In this document: one piece after another, positions 1-7,724 of the stretch
How positions within the stretch are numbered: the first letter of the stretch is position 1
Layout of the letters: each line of letters starts with the position of its first letter
From: CAZFBA01 sp964517135
GTDB taxonomy: Bacteria; Cyanobacteriota; Vampirovibrionia; JBFMGH01
NCBI GenBank assembly: GCA_964517135.1
Contig: CAZFBA010000039.1
Coordinates: 1 to 34,452 of the forward strand
Direction of reading: 5' to 3'
DNA: 34,452 nt
The notes under the pieces: model-generated
What the model was told of the DNA's origin: nothing
The model's input: only the letters and a program-made list of their open reading frames with translations
Database searches by the model: none
Translations under genes and position numbers: made by a program

Positions 1-306
1 AGCTATTAGTAATTCTTAGAGATCTACTACACTTGTTGTGTCTGAAGTCGGGAAATAACGGTTATGCAAGATATTATTTCCCCCGTACTGTTTATAGCAG
101 GCAGGTAGTGCCTTTCTCAGATTACAGACAGGCCTGCAAAGGATACATTCAAAATAACCGGCTGGTGAAATCAGGTTTATAATAGACGGCATAAAGAATT
201 AAACAATTCTAAACCCTCAAAATAATCTGTTCCATATAAAAAGGCTGACCCATTATCAAGACCAGCCTTTAAGTTTTACTATCTTCTAAAGGATTAAGTT
301 TAATTT
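1..306. other. Noncoding left edge with hairpins
   Basis: I see no convincing gene here. A 9-bp inverted repeat (GGGAAATAA / TTATTTCCC, 50-82, 15-nt loop) and a shorter GC-rich pair (GCAGGC / GCCTGC, about 94-138) could fold. Bases 186-211 carry one copy of a dispersed repeat (gene-poor copies elsewhere near 3262, 8385 and, inverted, 22150). The right part is the 3' flank of the htrA-type gene and holds its terminator. Confidence 0.6.
240..270 (-). terminator. Intrinsic terminator of the HtrA gene
   Basis: AAAGGCTG pairs with CAGCC(TTT) around a 15-nt loop. Read on the minus strand, the stem is followed by TTTTTATAT, so it terminates transcription coming from the protease gene whose stop codon is at 307. 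Confidence 0.75.
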
Positions 307-1662
307 TTATGAACGGAACCCGAAATCATCTGGGTTAAAATCTTCCAGAGGCAATGGGCCTGAAGTTTTAGATTTTTTCGGATCAGGTGTTTCATCAATA
401 AGAAGCTTAACAGTCTTAGGTTGAGAAAGTTTACCATCTATGCGGCCCTTTTCAGGATCAGGTACAACCTCATTTGTATGATACTCAACTGTTAAAGCCT
501 CTCCTATTTTGCATTTATCAAGCTGCTCAAACATTTCTGTCATATTAGAAACAGGTTTGCCATTGATTTTTGTAATGATATCGCCACCAACAACAAGTCT
601 CTGCTCAGGCCCGATTTGTAACATTATTTCGCCACCTTTTAAACCTGCATTTTCAGCCGGTCCGCCGGGTGCAATATCTTTCAGAATAACTCCCTGTTTA
701 AGAGACTTAATACCCAGCATTTGCTTGAGCTGTGGTGGAAGAACTTCAACAGGTGTTCCGCCACTAATGCCAATGTATGGCCTGATTACACGGCCCTGTG
801 TTTTAAGGTCTTTGATGACTTCTTTTGCTGTATCAATCGGTATAGCAAAACCAAGACCTGCACTGGCTCCTGAAGGGCTGTAGATCTGAGTATTAATACC
901 TATCTGCTCACCTCTTGCGTTGATCAGTGCTCCACCGGAGTTTCCGGGGTTAATAGAAGCATCTGTCTGTATAACACTTTTTGTCATACGGCCATCAGGT
1001 GACACAATACTTCTATTGAGTGCGCTTACAAGGCCTTTAGTCATTGTCCTGTAAAGGCCAAAAGGGTTCCCTACGGCAAACACGTCCTGACCGCCCTGTG
1101 CAGATTCAGATTGACCAAGCTTCATTACTGGCAGTTTTGCCAGATCTTCTTTAGGCAGGTCAAGTTTTATTAAAGCAAGGTCAGTAGAAGGATCTTCACC
1201 AATCAATTTAGCTGGTATTTCTTTTCCTTTCTCCACCTCAACAGAAATTTTGTCTGCACCGCTTACAACGTGAAAATTGGTTACAATGTAACCTTCTTTA
1301 TCAAGTATAGAGCCAGAACCCAGACCGCCAGCCGGTATTTCCTCTACTTCACCAGTCTGAGGATCCATAACAACCCTTGTTGATTCGACGTTAACACGAA
1401 CTACAGATGGGGCAACGTTTTGAAAAATATGCATACCTGTTTTTTCTATTTCATTAACAGGTTTATACGGTTCTGCTTTAGCAGGTTTCCTGCCAAACAT
1501 AATTACGTTATGATCATTGAAACCGGGTACGACAAGCATAGGAAGTCCCGGGTTTTTCCTCTCAAGAGGTGATGAGACACTTGTTTTCACACCTGGTTTG
1601 TTGTTAACACTTTTCATTGGAACATTAACAACTATTTTGTTAGTCGGAATACTAAAATCCAT
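307..1662 (-). CDS. htrA: HtrA/DegP-type serine protease with PDZ domain
   Basis: A 451-aa S1C-family trypsin-like protease that would degrade or refold damaged proteins. The catalytic triad is visible: His131 in TNFHVV, Asp161 in STDLALIK and Ser242 in the GNSGG motif. The protease domain spans about residues 75-290. A PDZ domain follows (about 300-410), with the GG.I..INGKPV pattern, then a Pro/Lys-rich tail. The first 70 residues are low complexity and contain neither a clear signal peptide nor a membrane anchor, unusual for a family that normally acts outside the cytoplasm. It may be cytoplasmic or use a nonclassical route. The ATG is preceded by AGGGGG at an 8-nt spacing. Family assignment is secure; substrate and location are not. 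Confidence 0.95.
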   Translation of the reverse strand: MDFSIPTNKIVVNVPMKSVNNKPGVKTSVSSPLERKNPGLPMLVVPGFNDHNVIMFGRKPAKAEPYKPVNEIEKTGMHIFQNVAPSVVRVNVESTRVVMDPQTGEVEEIPAGGLGSGSILDKEGYIVTNFHVVSGADKISVEVEKGKEIPAKLIGEDPSTDLALIKLDLPKEDLAKLPVMKLGQSESAQGGQDVFAVGNPFGLYRTMTKGLVSALNRSIVSPDGRMTKSVIQTDASINPGNSGGALINARGEQIGINTQIYSPSGASAGLGFAIPIDTAKEVIKDLKTQGRVIRPYIGISGGTPVEVLPPQLKQMLGIKSLKQGVILKDIAPGGPAENAGLKGGEIMLQIGPEQRLVVGGDIITKINGKPVSNMTEMFEQLDKCKIGEALTVEYHTNEVVPDPEKGRIDGKLSQPKTVKLLIDETPDPKKSKTSGPLPLEDFNPDDFGFRS

Positions 1663-2082
1663 GACAAAATCCCCCTGTTATAAACTTTTTCCCCTAATTA
1701 TTTCCCTACTTACATAATTTTAAATGCTCAAAAGAGACACACTTAATTTATTATTGGTTACACTAACACAAAAATAATTTAAAGGGAAGTAGTTTTTTTT
1801 AATAATAACTGAACAAATTCAAATAATTGGGGTGTTTGAATAACTTAAAAGTTTTCAGATTCAAGAACGTAGTGTCAGAAGTTAAAAAATTTTTAAAATC
1901 AATAAATACTGCACATAAGAGAAACACCCGCCCTATATTTTCTGAAATCTGATTACTTATGACGTTGATTATAAACCCCATTTAAGGTTAAAGTTTCTTG
2001 TTTAATGTCCGATAAAAACTGTGTGGACACAATTTAAACAATTTCTTTCGAAATATCAGCAAAATTTAACCATTTCGCTGTA
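1663..2082. other. Noncoding gap, AT-rich, with a dispersed repeat
   Basis: No convincing ORF: a 60-codon frame on the minus strand (1799-1981) lacks a ribosome site and runs through repeat sequence. Bases 1931-1970 match 3291-3330 at 38 of 40 positions (core TCTGAAATCTGATTACTTAT). The promoter of the htrA-type gene should lie at the left end, but I see no strong -35/-10 pair. Confidence 0.55.
1931..1970 (+). repeat. Dispersed repeat A, copy at 1931
   Basis: This 40-bp segment matches 3291-3330 with two mismatches. The shared core includes TCTGAAATCTGATTACTTAT. A degenerate inverted copy of the family lies near 22090-22165. Confidence 0.8.
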
Positions 2083-2111
2083 TTTAAAAATCTTAAAAGA
2101 GCTGTTATACT
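2083..2111 (+). promoter_or_regulatory. Extended -10 promoter of the 51-aa gene
   Basis: TGTTATACT (2103-2111) is an extended -10 element (TGn + TATACT). A weak -35, TTTAAA, lies at 2083-2088 with 17-bp spacing. It points at the small gene at 2170, giving a leader of roughly 50 nt. Confidence 0.5.
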
Positions 2112-2169
2112 AATAATAAGCCTTAGTGACGTCTGAAGTGACAATTAACCAATAAACAGGAGGGCCTAT

Positions 2170-2325
2170 ATGAGTTTCATTGACAAATTAGTAAGTTTAT
2201 TCAGCATCTTTAAAGCAGATGTAGATTATTATGATAGGCTGGCAGGCAATGACAGTATTGATGTATGCGAAAAACCCTGTCAGGCATTCAGGTTCAGAGA
2301 ATTTACCTATAATACCTATTTCTAA
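2170..2325 (+). CDS. 51-aa small protein, amphipathic N-terminus
   Basis: A short ORF too small for most gene finders but well supported. AGGAGGG (2158-2164) sits 5 nt before the ATG, an extended -10 promoter lies upstream, and a strong stem-loop follows the stop. The product starts MSFIDKLVSLFSIFKAD, which would form an amphipathic, membrane-binding helix. The rest is acidic, then aromatic/basic, with a Cys-x3-Cys pair (DVCEKPC) and a Tyr/Phe-rich C-terminus. There is no signal peptide. I do not recognise the family. Size and N-terminus are reminiscent of membrane-active peptides or small toxin-like proteins, but nothing here proves such a role, and no antitoxin or modification gene is adjacent. 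Confidence 0.7.
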   Translation: MSFIDKLVSLFSIFKADVDYYDRLAGNDSIDVCEKPCQAFRFREFTYNTYF

Positions 2326-2375
2326 GACGCTATAGCGATAAAAGTTTGGGGGCTTTCCCTGAAAAAGTTTCATCA

Positions 2376-2404
2376 GGCCAGGTTTGTTTAAAGCAAGCCT
2401 GGCC
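2376..2404 (+). terminator. Stem-loop downstream of the 51-aa gene
   Basis: GGCCAGGTTTG pairs with CAAGCCTGGCC (one G-T pair) around a TTTAAAG loop. The tail is CTGTTTAT, so the U-tract is weak. It could be a terminator or a 3'-protective hairpin. Confidence 0.55.
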
Positions 2405-2543
2405 CTGTTTATGCCGGTATTATTAATTCATTAATTAATCAGGGGTTACAATTGTGATTAATGAAAAAAAATCAATATAATTATAAAAGATCAGCGCATA
2501 GCATCAAAATAGCCATTACCCCCTGACACAGGAGTTCTATCAG

Positions 2544-3221
2544 GTGACCCTATCAGCTTTTAGACCGGTAGATACATCAACAGATCAACTCAAAAACCTT
2601 CCAGCAAGAGTCGATAGGAATTATGCTGCACCCGAAACCCACTCCTTAAAGGAAGAGAATTTACCTGCTAAAAAAACTGATGTCTCAAGGCAAAATTCAA
2701 CTATTACAACTAAAATGCCCTTTTTAAATGCACATCTGGCTCTTACAGAAAAAATTCAGCAAAGACAAAATGATCATAATGAATTTCAGCATTTTGAACA
2801 GTGGGCAAAAAATTCAGAAAATGTATTTAAAAAAGTTCTTGTATCTGTAAAAGATGTTGAATCAGAAAGTGAGGCTCATTTATCTAGCCTGACTTCGCTA
2901 TTTGATTACAGGCAATCTCAGAGAGTTGCGGCCTCGATATCAGGTTTTAATCTTAACTTCAGCCCGCAGGCCCGGCAAGATCTTCAACAGTTAAAAAAAA
3001 TTAATTCTTTCAGGGCTCTGGAAAAGATCAATCATACAGACCCTTCACTGGATATAATTTCAAGAAACGCTGGCAAAATGAAGATGCCAGAGTTAGAATC
3101 ACCACAAATAACAGGGCAGCAAGCATTATCAATATTTTTCAGTCGAATTATTCTTCAAGCACAGCGAAACCCTGTTAGTTTTTATACTCATAAAACAGCA
3201 CATCTTGATCTTGCAGGCTAG
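2544..3221 (+). CDS. Hypothetical hydrophilic protein
   Basis: A 225-aa protein with no membrane segment or signal peptide and no family I recognise. It starts at a GTG: AGGAG (2530-2534) lies 9 nt upstream, and no in-frame ATG is better placed. The sequence is Gln/Asn/Ser-rich and mostly helical-looking, with a charged middle (about 55-110) and a second helical part (about 135-215). The ribosome site lies in the loop of a small potential hairpin (CCTGA 2522-2526 with TCAGG 2540-2544), which could modulate initiation. The gene has no close same-strand neighbour and ends in TAG. It may be a lineage-specific gene; no function can be assigned. Confidence 0.75.
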   Translation: MTLSAFRPVDTSTDQLKNLPARVDRNYAAPETHSLKEENLPAKKTDVSRQNSTITTKMPFLNAHLALTEKIQQRQNDHNEFQHFEQWAKNSENVFKKVLVSVKDVESESEAHLSSLTSLFDYRQSQRVAASISGFNLNFSPQARQDLQQLKKINSFRALEKINHTDPSLDIISRNAGKMKMPELESPQITGQQALSIFFSRIILQAQRNPVSFYTHKTAHLDLAG

Positions 3222-3261
3222 CAACAGTATAACAATAGCATTCCGTTGATGTTGATTCTAT

Positions 3262-3330
3262 ACTAAACGACATAAAAAATTAAACAATTGCCCAATATTT
3301 TCTGAAATCTGATTACTTATGACTTTGATT
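3262..3330 (+). repeat. Dispersed repeat A, longest copy
   Basis: This copy joins two modules found apart elsewhere: TAAACGACATAA-AAATTAAACAATT (also near 186, 8388 and inverted near 22140) and the TCTGAAATCTGATTACTTATGAC module (also at 1941). It abuts the stop codon of the minus-strand gene at 3331. Confidence 0.75.
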
Positions 3331-4149
3331 CTAGTTGCCATAGATTCTGTGTTCAAGCAATTTATTGTGAAGCTGGCTTCTTGAGAGTTTTGCACGCTTT
3401 TTAAGCTCTTTATATTTATCATCGAGTAGTTTATTTTTATTATAAAGCTCTTCAATTTTATCCAGCTGGCGTTCAGCATAGCTTTTCTCGAATTCTATGA
3501 TATTATAGGGCTGCCCATTTTGTTTTTTTGTTTCATACCAGAGTTGTTTGAGCTCTTCAGCAATAATAGCTATACTGTTTTCAAAGATTATTTGTTCTTT
3601 ATTCTGGTAGTTAATATTGATATTGCAGGGAACAGCAAATATTTGCTGTTGTGTTTTTCTGGGTAACAAGTCATAGTCTATAGATTCAAATTTTGCTATA
3701 TTTAATTGCCTTATCATAACACCAGGAGAATTGTACACATCAAAGAGTTTAAGCTTATAGAGAAATATTCGGCATTCTGTTGTGATGACGAGCAGTGTAA
3801 AAGGTATTGTTTTCATAACTGGCCATTTTAGTGGAGCTGTTTTGGTTTTAAATACTGCGAGATCAAATACTTTTTCACCTTCGTTAAGCCTAATAGCAAT
3901 GTCTTTCCAGATATTTTCAGAGGGGCAGAAAAAATGATAATAGCGGAACAGGTCATTTACGCAAACTGATTTGATTACATTGATTTCAAATTCAGTAAAG
4001 GTGTTATTTTTGTGTCTTTTAATCATTTCAACTTCGGTTTTTTTGTATTTATTGATTTTAAATTTTACTGCGATGCTGAAGATAACACTGCCCAGAAAAA
4101 GGCCTAAAACCACGTAGCTTAAAACATCTAATATTTTTATGTAGTCCAT
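3331..4149 (-). CDS. Membrane-anchored protein with C-terminal coiled coil
   Basis: A 272-aa protein of unknown function. One hydrophobic segment near the N-terminus (about residues 6-28, VLSYVVLGLFLGSVIF) anchors it. The cytoplasmic middle (about 90-205) has alternating strands, with a pattern like TTECRIFLYKL that resembles bacterial PH-like domains. The last 60 residues are a Lys/Glu-rich coiled coil. I chose the ATG at 4149, which has a weak GTGGA 5 nt upstream. A TTG at 4209 would add 20 residues and a second short hydrophobic stretch, but lacks a ribosome site. Repeat A abuts the stop codon. PH-like similarity is by eye only. Confidence 0.7.
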   Translation of the reverse strand: MDYIKILDVLSYVVLGLFLGSVIFSIAVKFKINKYKKTEVEMIKRHKNNTFTEFEINVIKSVCVNDLFRYYHFFCPSENIWKDIAIRLNEGEKVFDLAVFKTKTAPLKWPVMKTIPFTLLVITTECRIFLYKLKLFDVYNSPGVMIRQLNIAKFESIDYDLLPRKTQQQIFAVPCNININYQNKEQIIFENSIAIIAEELKQLWYETKKQNGQPYNIIEFEKSYAERQLDKIEELYNKNKLLDDKYKELKKRAKLSRSQLHNKLLEHRIYGN

Positions 4150-4613
4150 ATATTGTCCACTGGTAAGCAATAATAAAGAAAGTATAACAGCTGTTAGTGA
4201 GTCACTCAAGCTTTTTTTTGCATATTTTTTTACTGTGCGGCAGCTCTAAATGACATTTTGATTAGAGATGGCAATCCCTTCAGTGGAAAAGTATGAGGGA
4301 ACTTGCTGTGGATAAGCAAACAAACCCTCCTTTGGCGAGGGAACAGGATGAATTGAAGCAAACATGAGCCCAAGCAGTCGAAGAATACAACCAGATATAA
4401 CTGAGACGTCGTGGGGCCGTAGAAGGCCCTACAATGATAGGTTTTTTGCCTACTCGAAAACTAATTTCATAATCTCATTTAATTGTTTTAAACTGCAAAA
4501 AGATTTGACAGATAAAGATTGTTTGCCTACTAAAAAATGTAAAAAAGTATGAGCGTGAAAGTCAGCAGGGCAATTGCGATAGGTTTTTTGCTCTGAAATA
4601 CTTACAGAATCTA
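4150..4613. other. Noncoding gap, possible relic of a mobile gene
   Basis: About 460 bp without an intact gene. A 62-codon plus frame at 4364 and a 39-codon minus frame at 4246-4365 are open, but neither has a ribosome site. GAGGG..TTGCT..AGCAA..CCCTC (about 4300-4328) and GTGGGGCC..GGCCCTAC (about 4411-4432) can fold. One plus frame around 4236-4290 reads AALNDILIRDGNPFSGKV before a stop. This is loosely like the Ala-Ala-x-Asn-Ile tail of TnpB proteins, so the segment may be the decayed 3' end of an IS200/IS605-type gene. That reading is weak. Confidence 0.3.
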
Positions 4614-4641
4614 TTTACTTATAATCTTTATTCTTTATAAT
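4614..4641 (+). promoter_or_regulatory. Promoter of the WYL regulator gene
   Basis: A perfect TATAAT at 4636-4641 and TTTACT at 4614-4619 are spaced 16 bp apart, about 40 nt before the ATG of the WYL gene. Confidence 0.55.
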
Positions 4642-4682
4642 AAAATGGTGGCTTAAATTATCCTTAAAAACAAAGTGTTCAG

Positions 4683-5642
4683 ATGAGTTTATTAAGAAAG
4701 AAAAAGAATCTAAAAATTAGTTCTACACCTTACAGAGTATTAAAAATATTATACCTCCTTAATAAAGGCAGTTACGGGCTGGATGAATTGATTGAAAACC
4801 TCTCTGAAGACAAAATTGTTTCAAGAACCTTTTCAAAAGATGTTATCTTAAAGTATTTACATACAATCAGAACATCAGGCATGACCATTATCAGACATAC
4901 TGAAGGTGTGGGCTCTTATCAGCTTGAAAAATCACCTTTTTTAATGGATCTAAAAGACGACGAGCTTTATGCACTTGCTATCATAAGCAATTATCTTGAA
5001 ACTCTTCATCAGCCTAATTTGATCAAAACTCTGAATTCTTTGAGAGAGAAAGTTTTCAGATATCTCGAAGATGATGCCGTCAATAAATTTAAACAATACA
5101 AAAATGAGAGCTTTAGCATATTTCAGGATCAATACAGCCAGTATGCCACATTGATAAAACAACTTGAACAGTTCTGTATTGAAAAACAAACCCTCATAAT
5201 TACTTATTCACCGATGGAAGGTATCGAACATATCATATACCTTGAACCTGAAAGAATTGAATATCACCATTAGCACGTTTATATATCAGGTACAAATCCT
5301 AAAATATCTCAAAAACAACACCTGCAGGTTGACTATATAAGAGAAATAAAACAGCTTCCTACAAAAAAATTACAGCAAAAATTTGACTATGAAATTGTTT
5401 TCAAGCTTACAGGCAGGGTTGCAAGAGCATATAGACTTTATGAAGATGAAGAAATAATACAGCAAGAGCAGTGCCCGCTAGCGTTATACGTAAAAGTATC
5501 AACTCAGGATGTAGAAACACTTTTGAAAAGACTTTTAAAATATGGTCCTTATTGCGAGTTAATTTCTCCTTCTGTCTATAGAAACCAGATTAAAAATATG
5601 ATTAATGCTTTGCTTGATAAATATGAAGAGCAAATTGCCTGA
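4683..5642 (+). pseudogene. WYL-domain transcriptional regulator split by in-frame TAG
   Basis: The frame opens at ATG 4683 and meets a TAG at 5271-5273 (codon 197). It then stays open in the same frame to TGA at 5642, for 319 codons in total, the usual size of a WYL regulator. Residues about 15-85 form a winged HTH, with YRVLKILYLLNKG and TFSKDVILKYLHTIR. A helical linker follows, then the WYL domain (about 165-245), and the part after the TAG continues it without a gap: HVYISGTNPK and VDYIREIKQL, then a C-terminal WCX-like domain. TAG ends other genes in this window, so it is probably a true stop. One base change (for example CAG to TAG) explains the break. The alternatives are readthrough, or a functional 196-aa truncated repressor. 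Confidence 0.85.
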
Positions 5643-5725
5643 TTTCCGTTACTCTGAAAATGTTTCAGGGTCTAAGATAGTGAAATAAATTTCCAAAAAA
5701 AAAGAGGGTGATAAACACCCATAAT

Positions 5726-5761
5726 CCTAAAAAACCGTCTAGCAGGTGAGTATTTTTTAGG
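5726..5761. terminator. Inverted repeat, possible terminator after the WYL gene
   Basis: CCTAAAAAA (5726-5734) pairs with TTTTTTAGG (5753-5761) around an 18-nt loop. A smaller GGGTG/CACCC hairpin lies just upstream, at about 5706-5720. Neither is GC-rich, so termination strength is uncertain. Confidence 0.35.
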
Positions 5762-5803
5762 GCAGGTCATCAGCAGAGCAAATGGAGCAATAAAACCACA
5801 CGT

Positions 5804-6022
5804 TTAAGCAAATGTAATAAATTGGGGAGCAATATTTTGATGGTTATTCTGGGGAGCTATATTAGGAGTATTTTTGTCTTTAGAACCAGCCTTCTCTTCT
5901 AATATTGAAAATATTGATGCAAAGGTAGTTTTAAGGCTACCAGATTTCTCTTTTTGACCGGCGTTGAACTCTTTTAGTTCTTCTGAATTCTTTTTGCAAC
6001 GTACATTAACGCCGGCTGTCAC
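5804..6022 (-). CDS. Small hypothetical protein (doubtful)
   Basis: A 72-codon frame starting at GTG. It is Lys/Glu-rich, with a C-terminal repeated NIAPQ motif (IAPQNN and IAPQFI). There is no convincing Shine-Dalgarno before the GTG. The frame is open further upstream to a TAG near 6088, where GAGAGG precedes noncanonical codons. No family is recognised. It could be a lineage-specific small gene or chance. Confidence 0.35.
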   Translation of the reverse strand: MTAGVNVRCKKNSEELKEFNAGQKEKSGSLKTTFASIFSILEEKAGSKDKNTPNIAPQNNHQNIAPQFITFA

Positions 6023-6471
6023 TTCATCGATTTGTTTTAAACTACTGAATAAAATTCCGATTACCTCTCTAATTCCTGCAAACCAAAGGAACTAAATAAA
6101 CTAACTTTCCATATTAAACGCAGCCAGACAAACTTTCATTCTTACTGCGCTATTGAATTTTCTCTCTCATAAAAGGTTTCGGTTAGAAAACATAGCAGAG
6201 ATCTAATGAAATATTTTCACTATGACTACCTTGTGATCCTTAACTGCTAAATAAATTATAAATACACCAGTAATCAGGTCTATTTTTATAAAAACAATCT
6301 CTACTGTTTTTTATTATAACTATTTACGCTTATGTTTGCACTATTGTTGTATACAAAGTATATACAAATTGAAACATAAGTAAATAGAAAGTCAATAAGC
6401 CTTCAGGGTAAAAGATTTCATCGTAATATAGCCAGAAACCGCCTGATATCAAGCATTACAAAAACAGGTAT
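6023..6471. other. Noncoding gap with a nested palindrome
   Basis: No gene is seen. The notable feature is the symmetric structure at 6320-6387, listed separately. GCCTGATATC (about 6440) and TATTCAGGC (about 6470) can pair and may form a weak terminator for the minus-strand gene ending at 6472. Confidence 0.5.
6320..6387. repeat. 68-bp nested inverted repeat
   Basis: Outer arms are CTATTTAC-gc-TTATGTTT (6320-6337) and AAACATAAGTAAATAG (6372-6387), 16 matching positions with a 2-nt bulge. Inside is a second palindrome, TTGTATAC-AAA-GTATATACAA (6347-6367). The inner arms resemble the TTGTATA..TATACAA palindrome at 25720-25742. It may be a cruciform, a regulator site or the core of a small element. 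Confidence 0.6.
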
Positions 6472-6966
6472 TCAGGCCATCATATTAAATTTTTGCCCGC
6501 TGGTAAAACGATCAAAAGGGGTGTTAGCAGCCTGATTGTTGTTTTTTATACCCATAGCAAGCTGGGCAAGGCCCATAATGCTCATTGCCATTGAGGCTAC
6601 AGAAAGATCCTGGCCAGAGGGGTCACCCGGGGCCAGTGCTGCGTCATAAGCTGTGGTGGCTTTTGTCAGTGTTTCCTGCGGGTTTTCTTTATTGACACTT
6701 TTAGGTAATGTAATATCAACGTGACCACCCTGAGCAACACCATTTGAATCATAATCAATAAATATACTGCCGGCCTGACTGCCACCAGCCTGTTGATGGG
6801 CTTTTTCGTGTTGATATACACGATTAAAGGCATCGTTTTTGAGTGAATCAAATGCCTGAAAGGCTACACCCTTTGTTACAGCCTGATTTGTCTCAGGATG
6901 AGTAAACTTTTCCTTGCCACACCTTGAAGTATCAATTTTTGATGGTCTAGAAATATTTCCAAACAT
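6472..6966 (-). CDS. SprA-related putative metalloprotease family protein
   Basis: A 164-aa protein whose centre matches the SprA-related family pattern. HEKAH (His53 to His57) is followed by QQAGGSQAG, a Y-x-GxxxQGGHVDI stretch, then TxxK..AAYDAALAPxDPSGQD and VASMAM. HEKAH has the H-E-x-x-H spacing of zinc metalloproteases. The first 45 residues contain one Cys and are polar, with no signal peptide; a short hydrophobic segment lies at about 125-142. In related proteins this domain often sits alone in larger unknown proteins, and its catalytic activity is unproven. The ATG has only a weak purine-rich site (AGAGAAAG). Confidence 0.8.
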   Translation of the reverse strand: MFGNISRPSKIDTSRCGKEKFTHPETNQAVTKGVAFQAFDSLKNDAFNRVYQHEKAHQQAGGSQAGSIFIDYDSNGVAQGGHVDITLPKSVNKENPQETLTKATTAYDAALAPGDPSGQDLSVASMAMSIMGLAQLAMGIKNNNQAANTPFDRFTSGQKFNMMA

Positions 6967-7148
6967 AAAATTCTTTCTCTTCTCAGTTAGATAATGTTAT
7001 GAATCTCTCAAAAAGCTGCTCACTTCATTTCATTATAAAATTTTATGTTATCAATTGACTGAGTATTTATGCCTATGTGCCTGTTAGGTTTTACTTAAAT
7101 TTGCCGTAAAAAGTTTTGCTCCCTGTTTATTCTGGAATAAGTAATTCC

Positions 7149-7176
7149 TTAATTAATCAGATATTCCGTTTATAAT
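7149..7176 (+). promoter_or_regulatory. Promoter of the small two-TM protein
   Basis: A perfect TATAAT at 7171-7176 lies 30 nt before the ATG at 7207. The -35 is weak (TTAATT, 7149-7154, 16-bp spacing) and overlaps a copy of dispersed repeat B. Confidence 0.4.
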
Positions 7177-7206
7177 AACCATATATTACTTATCAAAGAG
7201 GCTTTT

Positions 7207-7668
7207 ATGCTGCAATACAAAATCACTAACCACATAAGCGTTTTTGTCTGGATATTTACACTTTTTTTCAATTCTTTAGGGGGTATAGTTTATTATTTGC
7301 TTTTAACCGAACCCGTTGGTGATAATCTTTTCAATAATGTAATGAAAATCTTTTTTTTGATTGCTATACCTGTTGTATTTGTATTTTTTATTAACTGGTC
7401 ACTGAAAAGTTTTATTTCTACTGTTATATTTGACAGAGAAAAGCTGTTAATAACAATTATAAAACAATATATATACAAAAAAGAGTTGAAAACATATACT
7501 TATGAAGAAGTTGACGAAATTGATCTTGAAGAAGGCAAAGATACAGAAGGTGATGTTTATTTACGTTTGATTATATATTTTACAGACTGCGAACATATTG
7601 TTTTAAAAGAAGGCCATTCCAAAGATAGACTGCTAAAATACCTTACAGAAATAAAAAATTATCTTTAA
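7207..7668 (+). CDS. Small membrane protein with two TM helices
   Basis: A 153-aa protein with two hydrophobic helices (about 9-32 and 50-72), then a cytoplasmic domain of about 80 residues rich in Glu, Lys and Tyr. The domain has short strands (VIFDREKLLITI, VYLRLIIYF) like the bacterial PH-like domains found in many small membrane proteins. AGAGG lies 7 nt before the ATG, and a consensus -10 is close upstream. It converges on rpsU, and the two share a bidirectional terminator. Function unknown. Confidence 0.8.
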   Translation: MLQYKITNHISVFVWIFTLFFNSLGGIVYYLLLTEPVGDNLFNNVMKIFFLIAIPVVFVFFINWSLKSFISTVIFDREKLLITIIKQYIYKKELKTYTYEEVDEIDLEEGKDTEGDVYLRLIIYFTDCEHIVLKEGHSKDRLLKYLTEIKNYL

Positions 7669-7679
7669 ATAAATTAAAA

Positions 7680-7701
7680 ACCGGCTCTTAAAAGAACCGG
7701 T
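7680..7701. terminator. Bidirectional terminator between the two-TM gene and rpsU
   Basis: ACCGGCTCTT pairs with AAGAACCGGT (one mismatch) around a 2-nt loop. TCTTT follows on the plus strand and TTTTTAATTT on the minus strand. The two genes converge here. Confidence 0.85.
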
Positions 7702-7724
7702 CTTTAATAAGACATTGTATGATT

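Noticed and set aside
3258..3479. 73-codon minus ORF overlapping the 3331 gene
   Set aside because: It is a different frame of the same strand, covering the coiled-coil end of the real gene and repeat A.
4364..4552. 62-codon plus ORF
   Set aside because: It has no ribosome site and no recognisable family; its composition fits noncoding or decayed DNA.
5271..5273. TAG as a recoded sense codon
   Set aside because: Several intact genes here (the serine hydrolase, rpsU, the genes ending at 3221 and 3331) use TAG as the final stop, so genome-wide recoding is not supported.
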